NCBI GenBank assembly: GCA_033439795.1
Contig: JAUTDP010000020.1
Span: 124,001 to 188,000 of the forward strand
Direction of reading: 5' to 3'
Source: Sordaria brevicollis
Taxonomy: Eukaryota > Ascomycota > Sordariomycetes > Sordariales > Sordariaceae
DNA: 64,000 nucleotides
Position numbers and translations under genes: made by a program. Below the pieces are notes generated by a model. It worked only from the letters and a program-made list of their open reading frames with translations, ran no database searches and was not told where the DNA came from. Shown here piece after piece: positions 43,001 through 54,644 of the stretch. Numbering within the stretch: the first letter of the stretch is position 1; each line of letters starts with the position of its first letter.

Positions 43001-43957
43001 TGTCGAATTCGTCCCGGTTCTTGCAGCTGCATTTTCGCAGTAAGCAGCCGTGAGATCTTCCCTGTCTATTGACCCGTACTTGTCCACGTCCCGCGGGTCA
43101 AAAAAGGTCCAGACAATCCACTCTGAAAGTTGCTCAACTGCGGCCCATAACCTCTGGGCAACACCGCGGTCGGGCTGCCTGGGGCCGGTGCCGTCCTCAC
43201 CCGGTGAAACCATGCGCCGGGGCATCCAGAAATTGATGCCGTTCTTTCCCCTTTCAAACGCTTCAACGTTCGGGACCGGGACGGTTTTACCCTCCAGCAG
43301 TGCATAAAGCCAGTCGCCGAAAATGACTTGAAAGAATAGCCTGTTGGCCATCTCAAGCACGATGCTCAGTTCTTTCCAGAGGTCCTTGTCATCCACAGAC
43401 CAACTTCGCCTCTGTGTAATGTTACCCTGGGCATCCTTTTGCAAGACGGCGTTGGCCAAGTCGTACCAGCGACCCCGGGAAAAGACTTTATTCCACTTGC
43501 TCTCGTCCACGGTGACGAGATCGACGTCGGGAAAGTCTTGAACGTTAACGGCGACCTGGGGGAGTCCCATGGAGGAGAGGTCACACATCATGACCTCTTG
43601 CCAGAAACTTGTCCCAACGACACCCTGGTTGAGGATAGGGAGCTCCCATGTCCTGACGCCAAAGAGATTGGTTTGCTGCCAGTATTCGGTGAAGAATAGT
43701 TCGTCGAGTTGCCTGCTTGAAGGTTTTGGTATGGACTTGGGCTGGGGATCCGGGCCTGTAGCCGCCGCCTCCTGCAACGCTCGCCGGTGTGTGTACCAAA
43801 GGTCTTCCCCAAGGCCAAACGGCTCCAAAAGAGTTGGGAACATGGGAAGCATACCAGAGCTGACCGTGCCGTTGCTGTCTTCATCCAGTTTGACGCCCCA
43901 ACGCTCGAACAAATGATCGCCATGTTTGGACGGAGGAGGTAGTTGCTGGTTAGCCAT
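40060..43957 (-). CDS. Large fungal protein with HExxH metallopeptidase-like core and Gly/Thr/Pro repeat tail
   Basis: Exons: 42845-43957 (371 residues), 42770-42787 (six codons), 42626-42688 (21 codons) and 42556 downward. Exon 2 ends VIHELM and exon 3 begins HALYV, so splicing creates HELMH (residues 374-378), the zinc-site motif of zincins, followed by [11 protein letters not shown] where a third ligand is expected. The intron between exons 2 and 3 is GC-AG (donor ATG|GCAAGT, branch CTAAC, acceptor CCTAG). The others are GT-AG. This resembles fungal putative secreted or orphan metallopeptidase-like proteins, but no signal peptide is visible. Activity is inferred from the motif only. Exon 4 shifts frame near 41515-41545 (C/G runs) and again near 40988-40995 (G6) before a tail of Gly-Thr, Arg-Pro-Gly and Ser-Asp repeats ending at 40060. 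The start at 43957 is the first ATG in frame. Confidence 0.7.
40207..40780 (-). repeat. Coding tandem repeats (GARPGA, SRPxVT, GTG/GMG units)
   Basis: In the C-terminal tail of the metallopeptidase-like gene, 18-24-nt units encode repeated Gly-Ala-Arg-Pro-Gly and Ser-Arg-Pro-x-Val-Thr, and 12-18-nt units encode Gly-Thr-Gly and Gly-Met-Gly. Such arrays change length easily and would give low-complexity, possibly disordered protein. Confidence 0.85.
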
Positions 43958-44349
43958 GGTGCGTATGCATGCGAAGAAAACCGATGGTGATGGTGATGGT
44001 GCAAAATTGAAGTGAAAAAAGGGGTGTGGAAAGCCAAGGTGATGTTGAAGAAGTGCGCGTGTGCGTGTCGGCAACGTCGCTGGAAAAATTCGATAGCTCT
44101 GGGTACTCGTGGGGGGAGAGGAGACGTTTCTAGTCTTGACGAGTAAACAAAGCGCATCATGCCCGGATCCAGTAACCTTGTGCTAGGTCTCTGTGGCTGC
44201 GTAAACAAAGACGCCCAGAACACGGATGCGGATAGAGGGTTCCTGTATGGGAACTGTGTCGAAGTATGGCCTTGTTCGGAAAGGAGCTACGGCAAGGGTT
44301 TCTTTGTCTCGAATTCTAGCTCCGGCGCATCCCTCATAAGCTTGCCGGA
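43958..44349. other. Short intergenic
   Basis: 5' flank of the metallopeptidase-like gene and 3' flank of the MFS gene, both minus strand. No feature seen. Confidence 0.5.
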
Positions 44350-45861
44350 TCAAGGCTTTATCTTGGACACGACGAGCATGGCAAGCGCATAATAGGCAGA
44401 ACTCAGGAGGTACGGTAGACCCAGGGCCGATCCGCCGACCTTGACGCCTTGAACCCACAAAGCGGCCATGCTCGGTGCACCTACCAGCAAGCCAACCGTC
44501 TTGACCAGCATAACGATGGAGAAAATCTGAGCTTCTGAAACCACAACGGTGGCATCTTCAGCCCTCGCATCTGGCAATAACGAAGGCGATTTGAGCAGCG
44601 AGTAAGTAAACATGGGGAGGGCGATGCCCATGGCGTAGAGCAGCAGTGACGGTACCAAGGTCCAGATGGTGGAAGCCATGGCTATAGCAATGGCACCCAG
44701 CACAGAAAAGACGAGACATGTTTGAGCATTGCCGACGTTGTGTCTATCAGCCTCCTTGTGGTCTTGCATCGGGGAGACTTCCGGGTCCGAGAGACGTCGA
44801 GACTGCTGAGAGGGTAACGAAGATGACCGGCGCCGACGCAAGATGGCAGGGATGACAAAGTAGAGGAGGAAAAAGTTAAAGACTGCCTTTCCCGAAAGCA
44901 AATAGCCGACCGAGGTGAACTTCCAGCCATAGCGCTTGGAGATGTACTGAGCCATGAGCTTGGTGTCGGAGCTGGCCAACGACGTGAGGAAGAAGCTTGC
45001 CAGCAGGAATCTGAAGTGGGGCGGATAGCTGGTGATGACCTTGACAAGGGAGGAGATGCGACCAACGACCGAAGTCTTGAAGCTTGGATGTCGACGGTCT
45101 TGCGATAACAAGGGCACACTGGACTCTTGGTCATCATCATCATCATGCTGGCGTCTCGGAGTAGGGCTGCTGTCGGTGTTTGATTCAGGGAGCCCTACTG
45201 GTAGCCGGGAGATGGCGAGCACAGCGGCGAGAAGGAGAACGACGCCAGCACACAGGGGAAGCCACAGAGAGATGCTCATGGTAGCAGAGGCCAAAGCCGG
45301 ACCCAGCTGGGCGACGAATATAGACGAAACGGCATTGACCTGGCCAAAGAAGGTGGCTCTTTGCACAGGGTCATGGGTAGCTGTCGAGACCAGCGAGTAG
45401 ACGATCGAGTTGAAGACACAGTCTCCGCCGAGGACTGACGAGAGGGGGCCAAGGGCCAGGGCTGGCAAGGGAACCTCAAGGGCGTGGTCCGAGTAGCCAA
45501 CAGCAAGGGTCCAACAAAGCACGAGAATGCGAGGGACGAGGTTGAGCTTGAGGACAAAGGAATAACCGTAACGGTCAGCAAGCAGGACCAGAGGGATGGT
45601 CATGACAAAGTCGCCAGCAACCCAGCCCGTCTCCATGAGGCCCATGATGCTGCCCAGGTCCTGTTGGATGGCATCCAGCTTGCACAGCTCCTCGGGCACG
45701 CTTCCATCCTGGCCAACTGCTGAAGGGTCGGTGTCGAGGTAGAAGTCGCGGCAGAGTCTCCGTTCAATGACGCGGTTGAGTGGGAGATGGTAGAGACTCC
45801 AGGCGAGGTTGACGAGGGCGACCAGGGCCAGCAGAGGGCGTATCGAGGGGGAGGAGGGCAT
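44350..45861 (-). CDS. Major facilitator superfamily transporter
   Basis: Single exon, 503 residues. Hydrophobic segments spaced as in MFS proteins run from about residue 8 to 500, in two halves separated by a hydrophilic central loop (about 225-270) with an acidic patch (HDDDDDQESS). The motif ADRYGYSFVLK after the second or third helix matches the cytoplasmic loop-2 signature (D-R-x-G). A second loop (RRRRSSSLPSQQSRRLSD) lies between later helices. Substrate cannot be told from sequence. It looks like a fungal multidrug or metabolite permease branch rather than a sugar porter. The frame is intact. Confidence 0.85.
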   Translation of the reverse strand: MPSSPSIRPLLALVALVNLAWSLYHLPLNRVIERRLCRDFYLDTDPSAVGQDGSVPEELCKLDAIQQDLGSIMGLMETGWVAGDFVMTIPLVLLADRYGYSFVLKLNLVPRILVLCWTLAVGYSDHALEVPLPALALGPLSSVLGGDCVFNSIVYSLVSTATHDPVQRATFFGQVNAVSSIFVAQLGPALASATMSISLWLPLCAGVVLLLAAVLAISRLPVGLPESNTDSSPTPRRQHDDDDDQESSVPLLSQDRRHPSFKTSVVGRISSLVKVITSYPPHFRFLLASFFLTSLASSDTKLMAQYISKRYGWKFTSVGYLLSGKAVFNFFLLYFVIPAILRRRRSSSLPSQQSRRLSDPEVSPMQDHKEADRHNVGNAQTCLVFSVLGAIAIAMASTIWTLVPSLLLYAMGIALPMFTYSLLKSPSLLPDARAEDATVVVSEAQIFSIVMLVKTVGLLVGAPSMAALWVQGVKVGGSALGLPYLLSSAYYALAMLVVSKIKP

Positions 45862-46698
45862 CGTATTAGAGTAGTCCGAGTATCAATAAGGTGAAAGAAC
45901 AAAGGCGACGATACTGTGATATGTCATGTTTTGCGGTGATGGTGATGGTGGAGGTTGTCGTCGTCGTCGTCGTCGTCGGTGGGAGTCCATGGGAGTAGAA
46001 TACCGTGGTCAAGTCTAGTGAGAAAGTGACCGTCTGGAAAAACTAAAATATCCGAGTTCAAGTCATGATGCTGATGATGAGTGTCCTCAACCAGAGAATT
46101 TCATATGTAATCATGAAAGGTGGAAATTGTCCAGTCAAGGAAACTGCGGGGATTAGGTTGGTGATGGGATTGAAAGTGGAAGCTCTGTCTCCATCCGATC
46201 TAAACTCTCTCCACTTTTCCCGTTCGGCTCCCGGCTAGGTCCCGGCCCCCCACGGCCCCGCCTGGAGTGCGTGCTCGCGTTGTCCCGCCAAACCGTCCAG
46301 TGGGCCAACAGCCCCTGAAACAGACCCAAAGACAGGGCCTGGGCCAGACCCTGATCAAGACTCGGCGCGTCTAATTCCGCCAAAGACTTTCTCGAACCAT
46401 TTCAGGGGATTCATTATTCCATTCTTCCACTTTTTCACTTTTTCTGCTTTCGACTCTCTTTTGCCCTTTTTAATACTCTCGACAATATTCTTAGAAGTAC
46501 GGCTATACACAATTCGACATCCCTTCTCGCAGTACGCTATCATTTATCTCGACGACGACAAGGTGCACCCAGCTCATCGCGACAAGACACACTACGACAG
46601 GCAGGATCCTGGTACCACGATCTCGCTCTCTCTCTCTCTCGGTCTACCAATAAAGTCAAACTCGTCCACCGGGCGCTATTTCACTCGAAATCACCACC
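45862..46698. other. Divergent promoter region
   Basis: Shared 5' region of the MFS (minus) and sulfhydryl oxidase (plus) genes. It contains a (GTC)7 trinucleotide run at 45957-45977 and a (TC)n stretch near 46622-46640, close to the oxidase leader. Confidence 0.5.
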
Positions 46699-47379
46699 AT
46701 GGCGCGACGACCACACATAACGCTGATGCTCGTCGTCGGCGCCATCCTCTTTGTGTTTACGACCTACATGCTTTCCACCAGTGGTTCCTCAGGGGCGACG
46801 ACACCACAAGCAGGCACTATCGATTTGGGCAGCAGCAGCAGCAGCAGCGTAGAGCAGGGAAGCAACAAACCTGCGCTTGGCCTGGTATCCGAAGACATTC
46901 TCAAGGGCGGTTCGATCGCGCCCAAGCTGGAGAATGCGACAGCCAAGTATGTTCTACCACATCAAGTCCCTTTCTCTTGTAAGATATCACGTCACTAACT
47001 TCTTACACTACCTCAAAACAGAGCAGAACTAGGCCGCGCCTCCTGGCGTCTCTTCCACACCATGATGGCCCGCTTCCCCGAGACGCCCACCGCCGACGAA
47101 TCTCTGGCGCTAAAAACCTACATCCAGCTCTTTGCGCGCTTGTATCCATGCGGCGACTGCGCGTCGCATTTCCAGAAGTTGTTGAAGAAATACCCTCCCC
47201 AGACAAGTGGGCGCAATGCGGCGGCGGGTTGGGCGTGTTTTGTGCATAATGAGGTCAATAAGAGGCTGAAGAAGGAGCAGTTTGATTGCAACAAGATTGG
47301 GGATTTCTATGATTGTGGGTGCGGAGAGGATGGGGGTGAGAAGAAGGAGGTGAAGGAGGGAGGGGATCTTAAGGAGTGA
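46699..47379 (+). CDS. ERV2-type FAD-dependent sulfhydryl oxidase
   Basis: Exon 1 is 46699-46946 and exon 2 is 47022-47379, 201 residues, with a 75-nt phase-2 intron (GTATGT, CTAAC, AACAG). Residues 7-25 form a signal anchor (ITLMLVVGAILFVFTTYML), placing the enzyme in the ER/secretory lumen. The ERV/ALR domain has W91-R-L-F-H, the redox pair YPCGDC (about residues 126-129) and the FAD-contacting HNEVNKRL. The C-terminal CGC may act as the shuttle dithiol. It would oxidise thiols to disulfides with oxygen, feeding protein folding. Low-complexity Ser run (codons AGC) in the linker after the anchor. Confidence 0.9.
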
Positions 47380-48256
47380 AGGTTGAATGGGGGGATAAAC
47401 TGATACTGTTGTGAAATGGGACATATCTGAAGCTTGCAGGCGACTTTGAGCAGCCTGTGTTGGTGATTTCTCCTTGGAGTCTGGATGGGAACATTTTGGA
47501 CATCGCAAGCTTGAAACTGATCCCGACTGCAGCATCCTGTCGCAACTCGGATGAGCTCAACCCGAGGGAGATTCAAGCTGTCAACGACATGGATGTGCCT
47601 GTTTCTTTCCAGACGCCAGCTCCAGGGCCGTTTTGCGACTCTTTGAAGTGCTGCGCGTTGTCTTTGTTCGCCAGCCAAACGTCGTTGTCCAAAAACGTCC
47701 ATGTTTGAAGTGGTCATGTTCAACAAAAAGAAACGTCCACCCCTTCGTTGTCTCGGCAATTAGCCTACCGTAGCTGCATAACTCGATTAGACAATATCGC
47801 TTTGCGGTTCCCGAGGAACGAAAGACCAACGATGACGTTATCCGATGGAGTCCCGTCGCGTTCAGGAAGGCATTGATAAGATAAGACTGATAAGAGCATC
47901 AACGCGGCTATCGCACCTGATCCACTTTTGCCAAGCCGTCACTGCAACACGCGTGTTTGGAGCTGCCTTGAGCTGTGAGGGGGGCCTGAGCTTCGACCTC
48001 ACTGGCCGGTCCCGCCTTCTGGATGGGCCCGCCGCCGCCGCCTTCGAGGTTCCCGTCACCTGGGAGTTGGAGCTTCCATCTGTAGAAACAACGAACGAAC
48101 AACACAGAATCCACGACAATCCATACCATAACAATTTGACGACTCCACGACTTTTCCAATCTAGACCACGGCGAGCATTTGACCGACTGTACACGAGATT
48201 ATCATTGCGCCTTGAATTAGAACAACAACCCTCGACAACACCCCCCCGTCATCACA
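47380..48256. other. Intergenic
   Basis: 3' flank of the oxidase gene and promoter/leader of the proteasome gene. Nothing else supported. Confidence 0.5.
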
Positions 48257-49509
48257 ATGGAGTTTGGAACATCGGGCGTGCTCAGCGAAGGTGAGCTCCA
48301 ACTTGCAATTCGGCGGCGCATTCCATGTCGAGCCATCACCACCACGGCGTCACCACCAGTTACCCGGCGACGACCTACCAACATTATCCTACCTCACCAA
48401 TTTGCGCCATCAACACCGTACCCTATTCGTGGTGGATCGCAGTCAAACACATGTTAACCGGTCTTGTTCCCTACAGATGGCATCCATGTCGACATGGACA
48501 GGTTGAAGAAGGGTGAGGTCAAGTAAGTACACCACGCTACTCCATGCCTGTCATCAAGTCGCAAGCGGTGCGCTTGAACAAAGTGAAGTTGTTTGCTAAC
48601 TTTCGGTGTCTTTACATAGCTTGGGTACCTCGATGTAAGCTTCCTCCGACCGTCCTGCCCCTACCTTACGGCCTCCCGTCTCTCCAAGATGCGACAAGAT
48701 CCCGATCTACACGAGAAGCAACATAAGAGACGATGTCTAACGAGGTTCATACAACTACAGCATGGCGGTCACATTCAAGGACGGTGTTATTCTCGGTTAG
48801 TGTCTTCCAGTCAAGAACACCAAAGGTTCCAGCCAGAGACCGGATCGCTGGATCGCATGCTGACACCAACACCTTCCCCAAACAGGAGCCGACTCCCGCA
48901 CAACCACAGGCGCCTACATCGCCAACCGCGTAACCGACAAGCTGACGCAAGTATCCGACACCATCTGGTGCTGCCGCTCCGGTTCCGCCGCCGACACACA
49001 AGCCGTTGCCGACATTGTGCAATACCAGCTGGGACTCTACGCCATGACCAACGGCCGGCCTCCGACGACACAGACGGCGGCTGCCATTTTCCAGGAGATT
49101 GCGTATGCCAATAAGGATCGGTTGACGTATGTTGTTCTTTCATTTACCATTTATACACCGGTATCCCCACTAACTCTCATATTCCACCAGCGCCGGCCTC
49201 ATCATCGCCGGCTGGGACGCCCGCCACGGCGGCCAAGTTTACAACATTCCGCTCGGCGGCTCCCTGCACAAGCAGCCCTACGCGATCGGCGGTTCTGGTT
49301 CGACATACATCTACGGTTACTGCGACGCCAACTGGAAGGAAGGCATGGATGAGGCCGAAGCCGTGGCGTTCGTCAAGGGGGCGCTTCAGGAGGCCATCAA
49401 GTGGGATGGTTCCTCGGGCGGTGTCATCAGGATGGTGGTGTTGACGGAGAAGGGCGCCGACAGGCATTTGTACTTGCCTGATTCGGATTACAAGGTCAGG
49501 CACCAGTGA
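48257..49509 (+). CDS. pre3: 20S proteasome subunit beta-1 (PRE3 orthologue)
   Basis: Six exons: 48257-48290, 48477-48522, 48620-48634 (15 nt), 48761-48795, 48886-49126 and 49191-49509, giving 229 residues. The propeptide [20 protein letters not shown]... ends at the cleavage site NLG|TSIMAVTF, so Thr30 of the precursor becomes the catalytic N-terminal threonine. [23 protein letters not shown] and [11 protein letters not shown] are family signatures. Beta-1 gives the caspase-like activity of the core particle in cytosol and nucleus. A tiny 15-nt exon carries the LGTS sequence. All splice sites are GT-AG and the frame is intact. The intron-rich 5' half is typical of this gene in filamentous fungi. 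Confidence 0.96.
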
Positions 49510-52247
49510 GTCGCCATGAGAAGGAGTCGTTAAGCTGGGGGGAGGTGGGTGAAATAGAGGAGAAGACAAGAGCATAAGAGCTCAGTCTCAGAAGCGCCCT
49601 TGCTGCTCTAGAGTGCACCGAAGAAGGTGTGTTAATACGATAACATGCACAAATTAAGAAAGTTAGAACATGATCCATGTTCCTTTTGCTGAGAGAATCA
49701 GCTATGGGAAACGGCTGTACATTTCCAGGAAGCCTCGACCTATTACAGCTAAAGCGGCTCTCTTTACTCCCACATATTGACTTGTCTTTGAAGAGGTAGG
49801 GTATGAATGGAACTTTTTATACCCAGAGAGCTTGAGGGTAAATGATGTTGCTGTTCGCCCAGTCTATCCTATGATGCTGTTTACAGTAAGGTAGCTATTG
49901 TCACCATGCCCCACTATGATATACAGCGTGGCGAACAGGAGCTCAAGGAGGTTGGCGATGAGATGTGGTTTGGCGTCATAGTCGTTGTTTGTTACACCAT
50001 GCAGTGAGTTTTACGAAAGAGACGAATTAGATCTCGAGTGGTAGTATTGTAGAATAGGACAATAGTTCGTTATCACAAAAGAAAGAATCTTCTTTTCTTC
50101 TTCTATTCACAGAGAGGTCTTCAGACAGTGCCAGGGTGCTTGCTTACTACATATACCTAGCAGTCTCCCTCTCCCTTCACGTCGTCTACTAGGTAAGTGG
50201 AAGTGGAAGCCAAGATCAGGTTATATAGCTAAATTCCCGAGATAAGCGCAAGGTAAGTAAGTATAGTTGAAGTTGCCAACGTTGCTACGAGCTAGATTTA
50301 GTTGCCACATCACCACATCACCCCATCACTCACCAACGAACGATACCATGAAGCATAAACCTATCAGCGAAGTTGGCGGCGAAAGGCTTGAAGCTTAGCT
50401 TGTTGCGTCAAACGGTTACAACATGAAAGGCGAGTCCCACTTTGATGTCAATCTTTCGGTGATACTGGGGGATAACGTAAATTACCGAGATGGCTTCATA
50501 TCTTCAACGCAGAGATGTATACATAGAGGTATGGTAGGCGTTCAAGTTGTCGTCGTCCGGAGTAAGAACTGTTGTACGAGGATTAGATAGTAGAAAGGTG
50601 TTGTCCTACCTTTGAGAATCTTTGGGGTGATGATGGGTATGTCTTTGAGTTCAGTTGAGGTAAGGTGTTTCGGAGTGACGTCGGTAGGGTAGGTGAACAC
50701 TCCAGGTCATTTTTACCTGCCTGGTATTATCCTCTACTCCATTTTCATCCGAGAGAACCATCACATATACTGTAGCTCCCATAACTTGCCCCCAACATGA
50801 CAAGCTCAAGGGGTAGAAGGAATGCTCATCACGCCAACTTAACCTCTCTTTGAACCTATACCTGCGGTAGGTGCTGGAGGAAGGTTGTTTGCTGGCAGCC
50901 TAGGTAGACCTAGCTTTCCGCTCTCTAAGCCCCTCCCATACCTAGACAAGGCGTCGAGAGGGCTGAACGGCAATGGCGTCAACGGTATCAACGGTGTCAT
51001 GCCCTAAAAGAACAACAACAACAAAGAACAAGCGAGATGGATGAGCCACGCAGTCAGCGAGCGGGATGGCGGTTAGCGGTCAACATGTTTGAGAGAACGG
51101 AGGCTGGCCAAGTTTCTTGCTTTCTTGCCCAAAATGTTGGTCTGGACCGAAGCACGTATTCTCGGAATTCTCGTGGTGCTTGCTTGTTGTACAACGCATA
51201 GACATGACGCGCACGACATTACCGTCGACGAGGGTAGGCGCATGCTGTTGTTGTTTTTGTTGAGATAGGGAAAGTTGGAAGCGTGTCGTTATCGTGGGAT
51301 GTGATTGCTGTCCTTTAAGGTGTTTCAGCTGGGAATAACCCTCAACTTTTCTTCTCTGGCTGAGGTTTCGATGTTTACAACTCGACTCGCGCAATGCCCA
51401 CGTGTTGGTGTGGTTGGTGTTTTATCCGCGAGGAAAAGGAAAAAAGGGATCATGGATGTTTTGTTTGTGTGATGAAAGATACGCCTGGCTCGGCTGAAGA
51501 GAGGTAAGTATCACGTATTGATACGCGTATTAATACGAGATATACGATATATACGCCATCCCGCGTGCGGCTAGACACAGCCCCCCTAGCAGACCCGTTA
51601 AAGACCCCCCAGCGTTCCCACAGCCCCCACTCTGGCGGGCGGGCGTCTGGGCGTTTCGACCTGATTGCGGTCCCGATACCGATTAGTACCTTACCACTGG
51701 GCTCTGTTAGCAATTACCTTAGCTCATCCAGTCCACATCCCGTCAGTCCAACCCGACGGACAGCACCATCCAATTTCGACAAGTCGGAGAGATTGCACTC
51801 AGCTTTGCACCTGCCTCACCTCACTGCACGCAGTCTGCACTTTACACCACTGCACCTACTACTACTAACCACCGGCTATCGCATCCATCGCATCAATCAA
51901 TCCCGCAGGAGTCACTGGACTTGATAGCCGACGATTCTGATTGACGACTCTTGAACTGATACCATCACCTCAGCCTCGACTTTATCAGTTCCGACCACAG
52001 ACCACACACATCACGGCCTCTGCCTAGTGCTAAACGCCTCCGATAGATAGCAGCTCAGCTCTACTCCAACAACACACCTCACAGCCTACCGCCCGCCCGC
52101 CCGCAATAGCATCACATCACATCGCATTATACGACGACGACGACGACGACAACATCCAGTTCTAATCCGATTGACGACAGGAGTCACCACGGCAACAACA
52201 GACACAAACAACAGACGCCAGATAGACGATAGACAGACAATGCCAGT
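49510..52247. other. Long intergenic region
   Basis: 2.7 kb between the proteasome gene and the cyclin gene. The last 600 bp (CA-rich, CGACGA-rich) look like a long 5' leader of the cyclin. GTAGGTA- and TAGGTAAG-type short motifs recur in 50.1-50.9 kb. No coding feature is supported. A non-coding RNA cannot be excluded. Confidence 0.45.
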
Positions 52248-54198
52248 ATGGCCGCATTAATGGGTGACGTCTTTACCGATACTCCGCGCTTCCACGACAG
52301 GATGCATTCTCAACACCAACACTATCAATCATCATCGTCGCCATCTACGACTACGACTACCACCACCACCTCCTCCTCCTCCTCAGGCACCACAGCCACT
52401 CGCCCAAGAACGACCTCAATCAACCAATCTCGCCCGACCCCAAGCCCCAGGAGGCAGGCCTCCGCAACTGCAACCGCCACCACCCCAATCCCACGATATC
52501 AACAAGGCTGGACAGAGCCCACTCCATCCACCGATGACGCACACGCACACGTAAAGCATCACCAACAAGAATCAACTACCGGAGGCGCCTCCCGCTTCCC
52601 TTCTCCACCTTCGTCTGCCTCTCCAAACAGACCTGTCCGACACCAACAACAGCAGCATGGCCTTCAAGATACAGCAGTCCCAACACCAACGAATGACCAC
52701 CCCTCCTCATCTTCCTCTTCCACCGCCTCATCCACCAGCACCGCGGCTACCGTAGTCCCCGCCGACCATTCTGCACCCGTGAGGGGTATCCCGTCTCCGG
52801 CCCCGGACCCCGATAACAACAAGCGCCAATGGCGGCCCAGCCACCGCACCGTTCCATCCAACGGCCATCTCCAATTCGATAACCGAGCCAACACCCCCAC
52901 CGGCCGCAACCCCGTCTATCAGCAACACGCTCACCACCTCCCTCCTCCTCCTCCCCAGCCCAAGGTCATCAAGATCCGCGACCTTCACCACATCCAGACC
53001 CTCGTCGCACAGGATGGCCACCCGCTCTCGGCCTTTTCCGGAGCCAGCAACGGCATGCTGACCGACGACCCCCCGCTTCAACAAATGCGCTACGAAATCA
53101 GCGGCATGCCCATTTCCGATATCATCGAGATGGTGGCGGCCTTGTTGACTAAAATCACAACCACAAACGACCTGCAACATGACGCCTTGCAGAGGAATCA
53201 GGTGCACATGAGGCAAGCCGAAGCGCAGGCTCGACACCAAGAGGAACGACAGCGACGAGAAAAGGAAGCGGAAGACGGTCCTGGGGGCCGCGGTCGGGCT
53301 GGGAGTACCAGCGGAGGCGGGACGGGAGGAACCCGCAGTAGTGATGGCGCAGAAAAGAGCCGGGAGGTCGGACACAGCAGCAACAGCAGCAGCAGCAGCG
53401 GTGGACACATGTCCCCTCTCTCGTCGTCCGTCCTCGCCTTCCACGGTAAGAACGTGCCGGCCATCACCATCCTCAGCTACCTCACCCGCATCCACAAGTA
53501 CTGCCCCACCACGTACGAGGTTTTCCTGTCGCTGCTGGTCTACTTTGACCGCATGACGGAGCGGGTAAACGACATGGTGGTCAAGAGCGAGGAAGAAAGG
53601 AGGAGACGACGTCTGGAAGAACAGCAGGCCCGACAGGCCCGGATTCAGATTCAAGAAAGAGAGAAGCAAGCGGCGGCGACGACGGCTGGCTACGAAAAGG
53701 GGACGGCGGATGACCCAGACGTCACCATGCGGGACACGCCTGATGATGATGAACATGACAACAAGGCTCATGATAGTGATGAGACGGATTCGGATTTGGC
53801 TGATGATGATGATGACGACGAGGAAATGGCTGATAGTGAGCCACGACGAAGCGGTGGGAGGACGATAGAAGAGGAGGAGGAAGAAGAAGACGAGCAGGCG
53901 ACGTATTTCGTCGTGGACAGCTTCAACATTCATCGGCTGATCATTGCGGGCGTTACGTGCGCGAGCAAGTTCTTTAGCGATGTGTTTTATACTAATTCGA
54001 GATATGCTAAGGTATGTTTTACTTTGTTTCTTTACCCCCTTTTCGCTAACTTCTTTCCTCTTCACCTTCCCCTCTGCGTCCTTCATCCTACATCACTCTT
54101 ATTGCCAAAACCCAAACCCTTGTCTCTTTACCATTTCATCCCGTCCTCTTCCTCTTTGCCCCAACCCCTCTCCTTCCATCCCATCTCTCTCTCTCTCT

Positions 54199-54243
<45 letters not shown>

Positions 54244-54644
54244 CTTTTCCTCTCCTTGTCCCGAACCCCGACGTTTCCCCAACACAAAACAAGTAACTAA
54301 CCCAAAAACACAAAAAACAGGTCGGCGGCCTCCCCCTCCCCGAACTAAACCACCTCGAACTCCAATTTTTGCTTCTCAACGACTTCCGCCTCGCCGTCCC
54401 CGTCGAAGACCTCGAGGCGTACGCTACCATGCTCGTCGAGTTTTATGCTAGGGAGGTAGTAGCGCAGACTACGAGGGGACGGGCTGGTAGCTCTGCTGCT
54501 ACTTCTGCGGCTGGGTCTTCTGCGGCTGGGTCTTCTGCGGCTGTTGCTGGACCGAGCACGAGTGCTGCTGGTGCTGGTGCTGCTGGGGATGGTGCATCGG
54601 TGGAGAAGTCGGAAAAGTCGGAGAAGTCGGAGAAGGGGTATTAG
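52248..54644 (+). CDS. preg: PHO80/PREG-type cyclin (PHO85 cyclin)
   Basis: Exon 1 is 52248-54011 and exon 2 is 54321-54644, about 695 residues, phase 0. The first 250 residues are Ser/Thr/Pro/His-rich. The cyclin fold starts at MPISDIIEMVAALLTKI and continues LAFHGKNVPAITILSYLTRIHKYCPTT, YFVVDSFNIHRLIIAGVTCASKFFSDVFYTNSRYAK, joined across the intron to VGGLPLPELNHLELQFLLLNDFRL, the conserved end of PHO80-like cyclins. Two low-complexity inserts (around residues 345-395 and 450-545) interrupt the fold. The protein would pair with a PHO85-type kinase and repress phosphate-starvation genes when phosphate is plentiful, as known for PREG/PHO80. The intron is 309 nt, long for this genome, because of a pyrimidine and T tract. 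Confidence 0.88.
54202..54243 (+). repeat. T42 tract in an intron, preceded by (CT)n
   Basis: 42 consecutive T follow a CT dinucleotide run, all inside the intron of the cyclin gene, about 75 nt before the acceptor. Confidence 0.97.

Noticed and set aside
52728..54086. 452-codon minus-strand frame
   Set aside because: Mirror of the low-complexity cyclin exon. The plus-strand cyclin fold is unambiguous.
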